NCBI RefSeq assembly: GCF_017356015.1
Contig: NZ_JAFIQV010000015.1
Location: 1-64,000, forward strand
Direction of reading: 5' to 3'
Source: Azospirillum sp. SYSU D00513
GTDB lineage: Bacteria; Pseudomonadota; Alphaproteobacteria; Azospirillales; Azospirillaceae
Length of the DNA stretch: 64,000 nt
Notes under the pieces: model-generated
The model's database searches: none
The model's input: the letters and a program-made list of their open reading frames with translations, nothing else
Told to the model about the DNA's origin: nothing
Made by a program: the position numbers and the translations under genes
Shown here: one piece after another, positions 45,579-54,492 of the stretch
How the letters are laid out: each line of letters opens with the position of its first letter
Numbering within the stretch: the first letter of the stretch is position 1

Positions 45579-45974
45579 TCAGCGGAAGCGGCCGTGCCTC
45601 TGGAGGACCTCGATCTTGTAGCCGTCGGGATCCTGCACGAAGAAGAAGCGCGCCATCAGCGCCCCCTCGCGCATGAACTCCTTGATCGGGTTCGGTGCGT
45701 AGCCGAGGGCGGTGAAGCGCTTGTGCTCGGAATCGAGATCATCCACGCAGACCGCGAGATGGCCGTAGCCGTCGCCATGGGCGTAGGGCTCGGTGCGGCC
45801 ATGATTGATGGTCAGCTCAAGCTCGAAGTCGCTGCGCGCGTTGCGCAGGTAGACCAGCGTGAAGCCGTCGAAGGCGTAGCGGTCGGCGCATTCCAACCCG
45901 AACGCCTTGGCGTAGAAATCCCTCGACCGCTCCTCGTCCAGGACACGGATCATGCTGTGAATGGCCTTGGCCAT
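45579..45974 (-). CDS. VOC-family protein, lactoylglutathione lyase-like (GloA type)
   Basis: A 131-residue vicinal-oxygen-chelate protein with the beta-alpha-beta-beta-beta double unit: MIRVLDEERSRDFYAKAFG at the N-terminus, ELELTINHG near residue 52, YGHLAVCVDDLD near 70, and FVQDPDGYKIEVLQ near 112 with the metal-ligand Glu. Glyoxalase I removes methylglutaryl... more exactly methylglyoxal adducts of glutathione. Close spacing to the GMC pair suggests detoxification linked to sugar oxidation, though it may be an independent gene with its promoter at 45975-46221. Confidence 0.82.
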   Translation of the reverse strand: MAKAIHSMIRVLDEERSRDFYAKAFGLECADRYAFDGFTLVYLRNARSDFELELTINHGRTEPYAHGDGYGHLAVCVDDLDSEHKRFTALGYAPNPIKEFMREGALMARFFFVQDPDGYKIEVLQRHGRFR

Positions 45975-46221
45975 CGCGGCTCCTCCCCCATGCGTCTTCT
46001 TGAATGTCGTTCGGCGGCACGGCGCGCGTACGGTCCCGGTCGCTGGCCGGCAAGGGGATGGCCCTGGAAGGTCGTGGCGTCATGGTTCCTCCGCGCGATG
46101 CTGAAGGAACTCTAGACCCGCGGAAAACCGCGCGGGCAGTATCTATTTACTACACGCACATTCTTATGGACGAACAATCAGAGTAGCCCGGACAGGGAGT
46201 CGCGGACCGGGCGAGCGGCAC
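45975..46221. other. Intergenic region between VOC and MFS genes
   Basis: About 250 bases with an A+T-rich patch near 46136-46170 that could be the VOC-gene promoter. Several short open frames here are not convincing genes. No hairpin with a T-run was seen. Confidence 0.4.
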
Positions 46222-47478
46222 TTATCCGGCGATCCGGCCGAGCCGGTCGTTGTCGCCGGCGATGTTCCACGTTTCACTATTGCGCTGTGCCGCATGCCCT
46301 TTCGGCGGCGGCAACGCATTGCCGGCCATGTACAGCAGCGCGCTTGCCGCCGCCAGCAGGCCGAACAGGAAGAACATCCCCGCACCGCCCCAGGCCGCCA
46401 GCGCCAGACCGCCCAGAAACGGCCCGGCGAAGTTGCCGACCGAGGCGAAGGCGTGCGCCCCGAAATAGCTGCCCCTGTTGGCGTCGTCGGCGATCCCGTC
46501 CACCAGCGCGAACTCCGTGGGGACCACCAGCACCTCGCCCAGCGTGAAGACGACCATCGAGGCGACCAGCGTATAAGTCCCTGTGGACAGGCTGAATCCG
46601 ACCTCTCCGGCCAGGAACAGCAGGCAGCCGATCACCAGGCCCGGCATCGCCCCGATCCGCTCGGCCAGACGCCGTGCCGGCGCGCTCGCCACGAGGACCG
46701 TGACGGCATTCACCGTCACCAGCAGCGCGAACAGGCTCACCCCGTCCTCAAAACCGCCGCCGACATACTGCGACAGCGTGACCGTCCATTGGCCGTGCAC
46801 CGCCAGGAGCAGCAGCCCTCCCCCGACGAACAGCGCGAGCCGCGGGTCCCGGAAGGCCTCCATCAGCCCGCGCAGGCCGGTCCCCGCCGCCGGATCGCCC
46901 ACGCCACCGCTGGACCGCGCCGGAACCATCAACGCGACCGCCAGGGCGAAGCCCAGATGAGCCAGCCCGGCCGTGAGGAACAGCGTGGAGGAGGCGCCGC
47001 CCAGCATCACCGCAAGCGCCGGGCCGGCGCCCCAGCCGAGGTTGGTCGCGAGATAGCGCCATGAGAAGACGCGCATGCGCGCCTCGGCCGGTGTGGCGTC
47101 GCTCATCAGGGCGCGCGACACCGGTTCATACACGGCGGCGGCGACCGCCGAGACGATGTGGGCCAAGGCGAAGGCCGGCACGGACTCGGCCACGCCGATC
47201 CCCATCAGCGCCAGCCCGGCGAACAGCAGGGCCGCCGCCAGCACGCCCCGGCGCCCGATCCGGTCGGACAGCGACCCGGCGAGCGGTGCTGCCACCGCGC
47301 CCAGCAGCGGGCCGGCCCCCAGCAGTGCCCCGATGTTGGCCGGCGTCAGCCCGAAGCGCTGCTGCAGCAGGATCGCCAGGAAGGTCAGGCTCATCCCGCG
47401 CGCCAGCGCGACCACACCCGATCCCGCGATCAGCAGAAGCGCGATCCGGTGACCGTCCCGCTTGGAATGTCCCTGCAT
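46222..47478 (-). CDS. MFS transporter
   Basis: A 418-residue major facilitator with twelve hydrophobic helices. The A-motif between helices 2 and 3 is GSLSDRIGRRGVLAAAL near residue 68, and a matching loop in the second half is ARRLAERIGAMPGLVIG near 265. No clear specificity signature; the drug/metabolite exporter (DHA1) type is most likely. Start at ATG 47478 (MQGHSKR); a GTG at 47511 is possible. Confidence 0.8.
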   Translation of the reverse strand: MQGHSKRDGHRIALLLIAGSGVVALARGMSLTFLAILLQQRFGLTPANIGALLGAGPLLGAVAAPLAGSLSDRIGRRGVLAAALLFAGLALMGIGVAESVPAFALAHIVSAVAAAVYEPVSRALMSDATPAEARMRVFSWRYLATNLGWGAGPALAVMLGGASSTLFLTAGLAHLGFALAVALMVPARSSGGVGDPAAGTGLRGLMEAFRDPRLALFVGGGLLLLAVHGQWTVTLSQYVGGGFEDGVSLFALLVTVNAVTVLVASAPARRLAERIGAMPGLVIGCLLFLAGEVGFSLSTGTYTLVASMVVFTLGEVLVVPTEFALVDGIADDANRGSYFGAHAFASVGNFAGPFLGGLALAAWGGAGMFFLFGLLAAASALLYMAGNALPPPKGHAAQRNSETWNIAGDNDRLGRIAG

Positions 47479-47578
47479 GGCCGCGCCCTGCCCCGGTCCG
47501 ATGATGCCCACCCCCGATCATTGGCCCTTTCGCGGCGAAAGGGTACCGGGGATTTGAATCGGAGAGGGGCGCCGGGGC

Positions 47579-48307
47579 TCAGATCGAGGTCGGTTCCGGA
47601 ACCGGTACGGTCACGCTGCCGCCGGCCGGCGAGGCGGGAGCGGGCTCGGCGGCGGGAGCGGGCTCGGCGGGAGCGGGATTGCCGGCCGGGGGTGTTTCGG
47701 GCACCGGCGCCGCTTCCGGGGCGGGGAGTTCGCGGACTTCGACCGCGCCCTTCTCCTCCTTGGGCAGCGGAGCTGGCTCGGCGGCCGGGGCCGCGACCGG
47801 GGCTTGGGCCGCTGGGGCGGGGGGCGGGTCCGTGGCGACCGCATAATCGGGGACGATGCGCGCCTGGCTGCCGGTGATCACCAGCACCTTCTGGCCGAGC
47901 GCCAGCGGGCGTTCCTCGCGCTGGGTCACCGACAGCATGTCGCCGTTGGGCTTGCGGACGATGTATTCCCAACCCGTGGTGTCGCCCGTCATGTGCTCGA
48001 TGCTGGTGCCGAGCAGCGTGCCGATCATGGTGCCGCCGACGGCTCCCAGGGCCGAGTTGATGCCGACGCTGCCGCTCTGTGTGCCGAGCACGCCGCCGGC
48101 GGCACCGCCGGTGACGGCGCCGATGCTGCCGTTGGCGCTGATCGCGACCTCGCGATAGCCGACGACGACCGCCGGCTCGACCTTGTTCGCCTGCTGGACG
48201 GCGCCCGAAGCGTAGGTGTTGGGCGAGTAATCGGGGGCACAGGCGGCCAGAGCGCCGGCCGAAGCGGCGAGCAGCCCGAGAATGATGGAGCGCACCGGAG
48301 GAACCAT
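47579..48307 (-). CDS. Glycine-zipper outer-membrane lipoprotein (SlyB-like) with Pro/Ala-rich tail
   Basis: A 242-residue predicted lipoprotein. The signal peptide IILGLLAASAGALAAC ends in a lipobox with Cys near residue 22. A glycine-zipper region (SIGAVTGGAAGGVLG and INSALGAVGGTMIGTLLG, residues ~60-100) is the SlyB/17-kDa antigen type that inserts in membranes. After residue ~160 the protein becomes a Pro/Ala/Glu-rich spacer (PAPAEPAPAAEPAPAS), likely reaching to peptidoglycan. ATG 48307 is chosen to put the signal peptide at the N-terminus; its ribosome site is weak. Confidence 0.75.
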   Translation of the reverse strand: MVPPVRSIILGLLAASAGALAACAPDYSPNTYASGAVQQANKVEPAVVVGYREVAISANGSIGAVTGGAAGGVLGTQSGSVGINSALGAVGGTMIGTLLGTSIEHMTGDTTGWEYIVRKPNGDMLSVTQREERPLALGQKVLVITGSQARIVPDYAVATDPPPAPAAQAPVAAPAAEPAPLPKEEKGAVEVRELPAPEAAPVPETPPAGNPAPAEPAPAAEPAPASPAGGSVTVPVPEPTSI

Positions 48308-48404
48308 CCGCTTGAGAACAAAGCGTTCCTCATAAGCGATCCGGCTTGGGCTGTCACCCGACAATTATCGGGGACAAACACCGGGGATCCGGCGCGCGCC
48401 ACGG

Positions 48405-48438
48405 ACCGAGGGGCGGGCCGGAAAGGCCCGCCCTCGGT
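48405..48438 (-). terminator. Strong hairpin terminator of the PRC-barrel gene
   Basis: A fourteen-pair stem with one bulged G (ACCGAGGG-G-CGGGCC with GGCCCGCCCTCGGT) and a five-base loop GGAAA. It starts six bases beyond the PRC-barrel stop on the minus strand. Confidence 0.6.
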
Positions 48439-48444
48439 GCGTGC

Positions 48445-48900
48445 TCAGCGGCGGAGCGGCTTCACGTCCGGATCGACACCGGCCGCGGCCGGAACGTCGG
48501 GGTCATATTTCGGGGCCTTCTCCAGCTCGGCCTTGCTGGCGTTGACGGTCACCTTGTCGCCATCCACGCGGACGTCGTCCCAGGGCACGGCAACCTGGTT
48601 GGCGCCGATGGTCGCGAGACCGCCCCATTCCACCACGAGGCCGGCCACCTGCCCGTCCGGGCGGATCAGCACATTCTCCACGTCGCCCAGCTCCTCGCCC
48701 TGCGGGCTGGTGACGGTGCGCCCGATCAGGTTGTCGAGGTCGCGCCCGGCTTCGCTGCCGGCATAGGGCGGTGCCGTGTTGGCGGGGTTCGTGCTCGTGG
48801 TGATGTCCGGCTGTTCGTTGATCTTGTCGGTCACCGCGTTCTGGGCCAGCGCCGGGCCGGCGAGCGTGACGGCCAGGGCCGCGATCAGGATGGTCCGCAT
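48445..48900 (-). CDS. Secreted PRC-barrel domain protein
   Basis: A 151-residue periplasmic protein with signal peptide (RTILIAALAVTLAGPALA, cleavage near residue 19) and a PRC-barrel domain (residues ~55-125: LIGRTVTSPQGEELGDVENV, DGQVAGLVVEWGG, VPWDDVRV). Such domains are common in envelope and photosynthesis-related proteins of alphaproteobacteria. The role here is unknown. ATG 48900 has GGAG seven bases upstream. Divergent from the gene at 49126. Confidence 0.82.
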   Translation of the reverse strand: MRTILIAALAVTLAGPALAQNAVTDKINEQPDITTSTNPANTAPPYAGSEAGRDLDNLIGRTVTSPQGEELGDVENVLIRPDGQVAGLVVEWGGLATIGANQVAVPWDDVRVDGDKVTVNASKAELEKAPKYDPDVPAAAGVDPDVKPLRR

Positions 48901-49125
48901 GGATGGTCTCCGTCTGTCCCGATGCCCCGTTGCGGGGTCCGGTCTCGAATGGGTCTTGATCCTGCAACAAGCGGTATAGCGGCGGGTTCCGCCGCAACCC
49001 TGGCAATCCCCAGGGCAAGGGCGTTGCGGCGCTTGACGGCCGCACCAACATAGGAGTGGATAGGACGTTGCTTCGTGCCGGGCAGGCCATTCCGGAACCG
49101 CCCCGTGCGGAGCCGGGAGGCGCAC

Positions 49126-49572
49126 ATGAACCGGTTGGGCAAGCTGCTGTGCGTGTCGGCCATCTCCCTGGCGGCTCTCTCCGCCGGGCCGGCGGAGGCT
49201 GGACGCCGCCATTACCATCACCACCATGGCCCGAGCGTCGGGGGCGTGATCCTGGGGCTCGGCGTGCTGGGCTTGACGCTCGGCGTCGCGTCCGCCCTCG
49301 CGGCACCCCCGCCTCCGCCCGTCTATTACCCGCCGCCGGGCTACCATCCGCCACCACACGGCTACGGCTATGCTCCGCCGGCCCGTTACGCCCCGCCTCC
49401 GTACCCACGGGGCGGCTACCTGAACGCGGTCCCGACCTCGCCCGTCTTCACCGGCCCCGGCGGTGCTACCTGCCGCGAGTTCCAGTCCACCGCCCTGATC
49501 GGCGGCCGGCAGGAACCCATCTTCGGCACCGCCTGCCTCCAGGCCGACGGCTCCTGGAAGGTCGTGCCGTAA
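49126..49572 (+). CDS. Secreted His- and Pro/Tyr-rich protein with surface-antigen-like C-terminus
   Basis: A 148-residue exported protein. The signal peptide (KLLCVSAISLAALSAGPAEA) is followed by a short basic His cluster (RRHYHHHHGP), a glycine-rich hydrophobic stretch, then ~50 residues of Pro/Tyr repeats (YYPPPGYHPPPHGYGYAPP). The C-terminal ~35 residues (TCREFQSTALIGGRQEPIFG, ACLQADGSWKVV) resemble the end of 17-kDa surface-antigen proteins. GGGAGG precedes the ATG. Possibly a metal-binding envelope protein. Confidence 0.72.
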   Translation: MNRLGKLLCVSAISLAALSAGPAEAGRRHYHHHHGPSVGGVILGLGVLGLTLGVASALAAPPPPPVYYPPPGYHPPPHGYGYAPPARYAPPPYPRGGYLNAVPTSPVFTGPGGATCREFQSTALIGGRQEPIFGTACLQADGSWKVVP

Positions 49573-49759
49573 AAGTGGCCATGAGGGCGGCCTTGCCTCG
49601 CGCCTGATCACCGCCGGGCAGCCATGCCCACGGGCGGTCGCCGCCCATCTGGCGCGGGCTTGGCAATATTAGTATATCAGCGGCTCCGAACATGACCGGG
49701 ACCGGACGCACTTTTTCCGGCACCGGCCTATCCCCTGCCCCGGATCCGCTCCGCCCGCC

Positions 49760-51223
49760 ATGCCTCTTTCCGTTCACCTGATTCCGCTCGCCGCGACGAT
49801 CCTCCTGCTGGTGTCGCGGCGCGTCAGCCTTCTGACCGCCGGGCTCATCGGCATGGCGCTGTCGCTCGCCGTGCTGGTCGCGGTCCAGCCCTCGACGGAG
49901 GCGGCGGCCGGGGTGGTGGCGTTGAAGGCGGCGGAGGGGGCGTGGCTGGCCTGGCACGCCATGTCCATCATCGCCGCCGGCCTGCTGTTCCACCGCGCCT
50001 TCGAGGCCCGGCCAGGCCAGGCGCCCCATCCTGACCAAGCGGCGGCGGCACCGCGGGGAGACCGCCGCCGGGCGGTCTTCGTCGCCTGCTTCCTGGCCGG
50101 TCCTTTCGCGGAATCGGTCACCGGCTTCGGCGTCGGGCTGGTGGTGGCGATCGCGATCCTGCGGCAGCTGGGTCTGCCGCCCCTGCATGTCGCCGCCCTC
50201 GGCCTGTTCAGCCAGGTGCTGTCCCCCTGGGGCGCGCTCGCCGTCGGCTCCCGCGTCGGCGCGGAGCTGGCGGGCATTCCCTTCGCGGAGCTGGGAACCG
50301 CGAGTGCCCTCCTGATGATGGTCGTGCTGCCCGGCCTGATGCCGGTCTTCTGGCGGCTGATCCACGGGGCCGGGCTGACCTCCAGCCCGGCCGAGCGCGC
50401 GGCCGACATCGCTCTCGCCCTGGTGCTGGCCGGTCTGGTCTGGGTGACCAACCGCTTCGTGGCGCCGGAGCTGGGCGGAGGGCTGGCAACGGCGGTCCTG
50501 CTCCTGCTGGTCGAGGGGCCGCGCCTGCCGCGCGACACCTCCAGCCTGCGGCAGCTCCTGGCGCGGCTGTGGCCCTACATCCTGCTGGTCTGCGGGCTGA
50601 TGGCGACGCGGCTCCTGCCACCGTTCTCCGGCTGGACCGGCGATGTGCTGGTCCTCGACCCCTTCGGCGGGCTGGCACCGCTGCCCATACTGCGCCATCC
50701 CTCGACCTGGCTGCTGCTGGTCGCCGCCCTTTTGCTGGCCGGCCTGCCGCCGGGCCGCGCTGGTGGCGTGCTGCGCGGCTCCCTGCGGGCGGCGCTGGTG
50801 CCGATGGCGGCCACGCTGGTCTTCGTGGAGCTGGCCGGCTTCATGGGCGCCTCGGGCGGTGCCGCGGCCTTCGGCCAGGCGTGGCAGAATATGGCCGGCG
50901 ACATGGCCGTTCTGGCGGCGCCGGTCTTCGCCGCCGCCGCCGGGGCGCTGACCGGCTCCAACACCGCCTCCAACGCGCTGATGATGCACATCCAGCTCAG
51001 CCTTGCCGCCGGAAGCGGCCTGCCGCCGGTCACCACGGCGGCCGTGCAGACCGTGGCCGGCAGCCTCTGCACCATCCTCATGCCCGGCCGGATCGTGCTG
51101 GCCGCCGGCCTGCTCGGGCTGAAGAAGGCGGAAGGGCCGATCTACCGTCTGGCCCTGCCCATCGGGCTCGTGCCTGCCGCCCTGCTGCTCGCCGTGGTCG
51201 CCGTGGAGGTCTGGCTTCTCTAG
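49760..51223 (+). CDS. L-lactate permease family (LctP-like) transporter
   Basis: A 487-residue membrane protein with about twelve to fourteen helices. The family motif LAGPFAESVTGFGVGLVVAIAIL near residue 112 and the C-terminal GSNTASNALMMHIQ near residue 400 mark LctP/GlcA-type proton symporters of L-lactate or glycolate. A 187-base gap precedes it. Given glcDEF 7 kb away, glycolate as substrate is plausible but unproven. It ends 18 bases from the convergent TRAP genes. Confidence 0.85.
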   Translation: MPLSVHLIPLAATILLLVSRRVSLLTAGLIGMALSLAVLVAVQPSTEAAAGVVALKAAEGAWLAWHAMSIIAAGLLFHRAFEARPGQAPHPDQAAAAPRGDRRRAVFVACFLAGPFAESVTGFGVGLVVAIAILRQLGLPPLHVAALGLFSQVLSPWGALAVGSRVGAELAGIPFAELGTASALLMMVVLPGLMPVFWRLIHGAGLTSSPAERAADIALALVLAGLVWVTNRFVAPELGGGLATAVLLLLVEGPRLPRDTSSLRQLLARLWPYILLVCGLMATRLLPPFSGWTGDVLVLDPFGGLAPLPILRHPSTWLLLVAALLLAGLPPGRAGGVLRGSLRAALVPMAATLVFVELAGFMGASGGAAAFGQAWQNMAGDMAVLAAPVFAAAAGALTGSNTASNALMMHIQLSLAAGSGLPPVTTAAVQTVAGSLCTILMPGRIVLAAGLLGLKKAEGPIYRLALPIGLVPAALLLAVVAVEVWLL

Positions 51224-51241
51224 CCGCTCATCACCCGCCCC

Positions 51242-52567
51242 TCACCATCCGATCGCCCGAGGCAGCCATGTGGCGATGCCCGGATAGGCGAAGATGATGG
51301 CGAGCGTGATGACCTGAAGGGCGATGAAGGGCACCACCCCCTTGTAGATGTCCAGCGTGGAGACCTGCGGCGGCGCCACGCCGCGCAGGTAGAAGAGCGC
51401 CCAGCCGAAGGGCGGCGTCAGGAAGGAGGTCTGGAGCACCACGGCGATGAGCGTCGCCGTCCAGACCGGATCGACGTTCGCGGCCTGGAGGACCGGCAGG
51501 AACATCGGCACGACGATGTAGCTGATCTCGATCCATTCGATGAAGAAGCCGAGCACGAAGATCAGCCCGATCATGAAGATCAGCACACCGTCGGCACCGC
51601 CCGGCACCAGCGTGAAGGCGTCGTGCACGAGCTTCTCGCCCTGGAGGCCCCTGAAGGCGAGCGCGAAGACCTGCGAACAGACCAGCACGAACATCATCGC
51701 CGCCGTGATGCGCGCGGTGGAATGGACGGTCTGGACCAGCGTGGTCCAGTTCAGCCGCCCGACGATGGCGGCGACCAGCACGCTGCCGATCGCGCCCATG
51801 GAGGCGGCCTCCGTCGGCGCCGCGACGCCGCCGATGATGGAGCCGAGCACCGCCAGCACCAGCGCGATGGGCGGCAGCCCGACCTTCAGTACCTTCATGA
51901 GCAGATCCCGGCGCGGCATGGCCCGGCGTTCGTCGAGCGGGATCGGCGGCACCATCTCCGGCCGGACGAGGCCGAGCAGCAGCATCGCCGCGCAGAAGAT
52001 GCCGGCGAGCAGGAAGCCCGGCAGGACGGCCGCCGCGAAAAGCGTTCCCACCGACTGGCCCATGATGTCGGCCAGCAGGATCAGGATCGTGCTGGGCGGG
52101 ATGAGCTGGCCCAGCGTGCCGGACGCGCAGATCGTTCCGCAGGCGAGGCTGGCGCTGTAGCCGCGGCGCAGCAGCGCCGGCAGGGTCAGCAGGCCCAGCG
52201 TGACGATGGTGGCGCCGACGATGCCCGTGGTCGCCCCCATCAGCACGCCCACCAGGATGATGCCCAGGCCCATGCCGCCGCGCAGCCCGCCCGAGACATG
52301 GCCGATCACCTCCATCAGCTCGTCCGCGATGCGCGACTTCTCCAGCATCACGCCCATGAAGACGAAGAGCGGGATGGCGATCAGCGTGTAGTTCGCGGTC
52401 ACCCCATAGATGCGGGCCGGCAGCAGGTTGAACAGCAGCGGGCCGAAGCCGAGCCAGCCGAACACGAAGCCGCTGACCGCCAGCGTGATCGCCACCGGAA
52501 TCCCGATGGCGAGCATCGCGAAGAAGGACAGGATGCAGCCGATGGCGAGGATCTCATTGAGCGGCAT
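51242..52567 (-). CDS. TRAP transporter large permease (DctM)
   Basis: A 441-residue membrane subunit of a tripartite ATP-independent transporter. About twelve helices; GIPVAITLAVSGFVFGWLGFG near residue 20, GLGIILVGVLMGATTGIVGAT near 98, CGTICASGTLGQLIPPSTILI near 145 and the C-terminal FLTPPFGWALFYLRG near residue 395 are DctM hallmarks. Start is at ATG 52567 with AAGGGA upstream; it overlaps the dctQ-type gene end by 14 bases. Confidence 0.92.
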   Translation of the reverse strand: MPLNEILAIGCILSFFAMLAIGIPVAITLAVSGFVFGWLGFGPLLFNLLPARIYGVTANYTLIAIPLFVFMGVMLEKSRIADELMEVIGHVSGGLRGGMGLGIILVGVLMGATTGIVGATIVTLGLLTLPALLRRGYSASLACGTICASGTLGQLIPPSTILILLADIMGQSVGTLFAAAVLPGFLLAGIFCAAMLLLGLVRPEMVPPIPLDERRAMPRRDLLMKVLKVGLPPIALVLAVLGSIIGGVAAPTEAASMGAIGSVLVAAIVGRLNWTTLVQTVHSTARITAAMMFVLVCSQVFALAFRGLQGEKLVHDAFTLVPGGADGVLIFMIGLIFVLGFFIEWIEISYIVVPMFLPVLQAANVDPVWTATLIAVVLQTSFLTPPFGWALFYLRGVAPPQVSTLDIYKGVVPFIALQVITLAIIFAYPGIATWLPRAIGW

Positions 52568-53111
52568 GGCGATCCCTTGAGTCGGTGCCGGCATCCCGCT
52601 TCGGGGCGCCGATGAACGGACGCAGCGCGCGCAGCACGGAGGCGAGGCTCTGAAGGCCGAGGATGGCGAAACCCAGCGGGATCATCGCCTTCAGCAGGTA
52701 GCGGTGAGTGAGGCCGCCGGGGTCGGACGACTGTTCCCCGATGTTGTAGGACTGCATCGCGTAGGGGATGGACAGCTTCACGATCAGGACGCAGAGCGCC
52801 AGCGCCAGCAGACAGGAGACCAGCTCCACGGCCTGCTGCGCGCGTTCGCTCATGCGGCCATAGAGGATGTCCACCCGGACATGCCCGTCATGCTGGATCG
52901 CGTAGGCGATGCACAGCAGGGCCAGCGGCGACATCAGGTGCCATTCCAGCTCCTGCATCGCCACGGAGCCCGTGTGGAAGGCGTAGCGCATCAGCACGTT
53001 GCCAGCCATGACGAGGACGAGGGCAAGGCCGCTCCAAGCGGCCGCGCGCCCGCAAAAGCCGGCGACGCCATCCAGCGCGCCGGCCAACCGCTCGATCATG
53101 ATGACCGTCAC
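52554..53111 (-). CDS. TRAP transporter small permease (DctQ)
   Basis: A four-helix small subunit, 185 residues from GTG 53111 (ATG 53099 also possible). WSGLALVLVMAGNVLMRYAF near residue 27 and the helix around ELEWHLMSPLALLCIAYAIQHDGHVRVDIL (read in part: HVRVDILYGRMS near residue 77) are the recognisable DctQ segments. It lies between the binding-protein and DctM genes with tight spacing. Confidence 0.9.
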   Translation of the reverse strand: MTVIMIERLAGALDGVAGFCGRAAAWSGLALVLVMAGNVLMRYAFHTGSVAMQELEWHLMSPLALLCIAYAIQHDGHVRVDILYGRMSERAQQAVELVSCLLALALCVLIVKLSIPYAMQSYNIGEQSSDPGGLTHRYLLKAMIPLGFAILGLQSLASVLRALRPFIGAPKRDAGTDSRDRHAAQ

Positions 53112-53118
53112 CGCCCCG

Positions 53119-54237
53119 TCAGGTCCGGCCCAGCTGGCCGCGGATCTCCGACTGGTAGACCGCCTCGGACACGCCGGCCCAGGAATCGTGCGTCGCCTTG
53201 AAGGCCATGAAGGAATCGTGGACCTTCTTGACCAGCGGGTCCTTGGCCGCGGCGTCGGCCAGCACCTGGCTCGTCGCCTCCCTCAGCTTCGGCACGATCG
53301 CGGCGGGCAGCGGCTGGGCGGTGACGCCCTGGTTCTTCACGAGGTCGTTCAGCGCCTCGGCGTTGGTCGCCTCGCACCAGGTGTGGCTGATGGTGTTGCA
53401 GGCCGCCGCGGCGATGCGGACGATCTCCTTCAGGTCGTCGGGCAGCGAGTCCCAGGCGGCTTTGTTCACGATCAGCTCCGACACGTTGGAGGTCTCGTGC
53501 CAGCCGGTCGTGTAGTAGAACTTCGCCGCCTTGTGCAGGCCGAGCCGGCGGTCCTGGTAGGGGCCGACGAACTCCGCCGCGTCGATCACGCCGCGCTCCA
53601 GCGCCGGGAAGATCTCGCCGCCGGGCAGCAGCTTCACGTCCACGCCGAACTGGGCGAAGACCTTCCCGGCGAGGCCGGGGATGCGCATCTTCAGGCCCTT
53701 GAAGTCCTCGATCTTTTCGACCGGCTTGCGGAACCAGCCCGTCATTTGGACGCCGGTGTTGCCGATGGGCATGGGCACGAGGTTGAAGGGGGCGTAGACC
53801 TCCTCCCACAGCTTCTGCCCGCCGCCGTGATAGAGCCAGGCCGACATGCCCTGGAAGTTCAGCCCGAAGGGCACGGCGGTGAAATACTGGGCGGCGAAGG
53901 TCTTGCCCGCCCAGAAATAGCTGTTGGCGACGTTCATCTCGATCGTGCCGTTCGAGACGGCGTCGAAGCCCTCCAGGGCCGGGATCAGCTCGCCGGCGGC
54001 GAAATGCTGGATCTGGAGGCGCCCGCCGGACATCTTCTTCACCATCTCGATGAAGTCCGTTGGGCTGCCGGGGCCGGCCACGTAGAAGGGCGAACCCGGC
54101 CCGTAGGCGTTCGTCATCTTCCACTGGAACGTCTTCTGGGCGCTGGCGATGCTGGGCGCCGCGATGCCGGCAACGGTGGTGGCCGCAGTGGCGGCGGAAC
54201 CCGTGACGGCGGCTTTGACGAAGGAACGACGGTCCAT
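53119..54237 (-). CDS. TRAP transporter substrate-binding protein, TakP-like (DctP family)
   Basis: A 372-residue periplasmic solute-binding protein. A twin-arginine-like signal (DRRSFVKAAVTGSAATAATT) precedes the mature part starting around residue 32. ALERGVIDAAEFVGPYQDRRL near residue 210 and FYYTTGWHETSNVSELIVNKA near 233 closely resemble TakP, the Rhodobacter alpha-keto acid TRAP-binding protein. A 2-oxo acid is therefore the likely ligand; this rests on similarity by eye. Start at ATG 54237. Confidence 0.88.
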   Translation of the reverse strand: MDRRSFVKAAVTGSAATAATTVAGIAAPSIASAQKTFQWKMTNAYGPGSPFYVAGPGSPTDFIEMVKKMSGGRLQIQHFAAGELIPALEGFDAVSNGTIEMNVANSYFWAGKTFAAQYFTAVPFGLNFQGMSAWLYHGGGQKLWEEVYAPFNLVPMPIGNTGVQMTGWFRKPVEKIEDFKGLKMRIPGLAGKVFAQFGVDVKLLPGGEIFPALERGVIDAAEFVGPYQDRRLGLHKAAKFYYTTGWHETSNVSELIVNKAAWDSLPDDLKEIVRIAAAACNTISHTWCEATNAEALNDLVKNQGVTAQPLPAAIVPKLREATSQVLADAAAKDPLVKKVHDSFMAFKATHDSWAGVSEAVYQSEIRGQLGRT

Positions 54238-54470
54238 TGTGCGGGGCCTCTTCGTGGATGGCTGGCGGGGAGCACGCAACGCGGTTCGGCCGTGCCGATG
54301 CGCTTGCCGTTACCCTTGCATGTGGCATGCCACACGCCAGTTCTTCACGAAGCCGGGCCCAGGCGGGCGGCTCCGCGAGCAGTCAGCGTCTCCCGCCCGC
54401 TCGTCATGGAGGTGACGAAACGCCCACGAAAAAGGCCGAGATCAAAAAACGTTCATGTTTTGGGCAGGAA

Positions 54471-54492
54471 CCCCCGCGTCACTCCGCGGGGG
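54471..54492 (-). terminator. Hairpin straddling the RND permease stop codon
   Basis: CCCCCGCG and CGCGGGGG pair perfectly around a six-base loop, GAGTGA on the coding strand, so the TGA stop of the efflux gene sits in the loop. A TTCC-type tail follows. Probably an intrinsic terminator that overlaps the coding end. The rest of 54238-54478 is the dctP promoter region; no gene recognised. Confidence 0.5.

Noticed and set aside
46004..46186. Small plus-strand open frame between the VOC and MFS genes
   Set aside because: No ribosome site, no family resemblance, and it overlaps probable promoter sequence.
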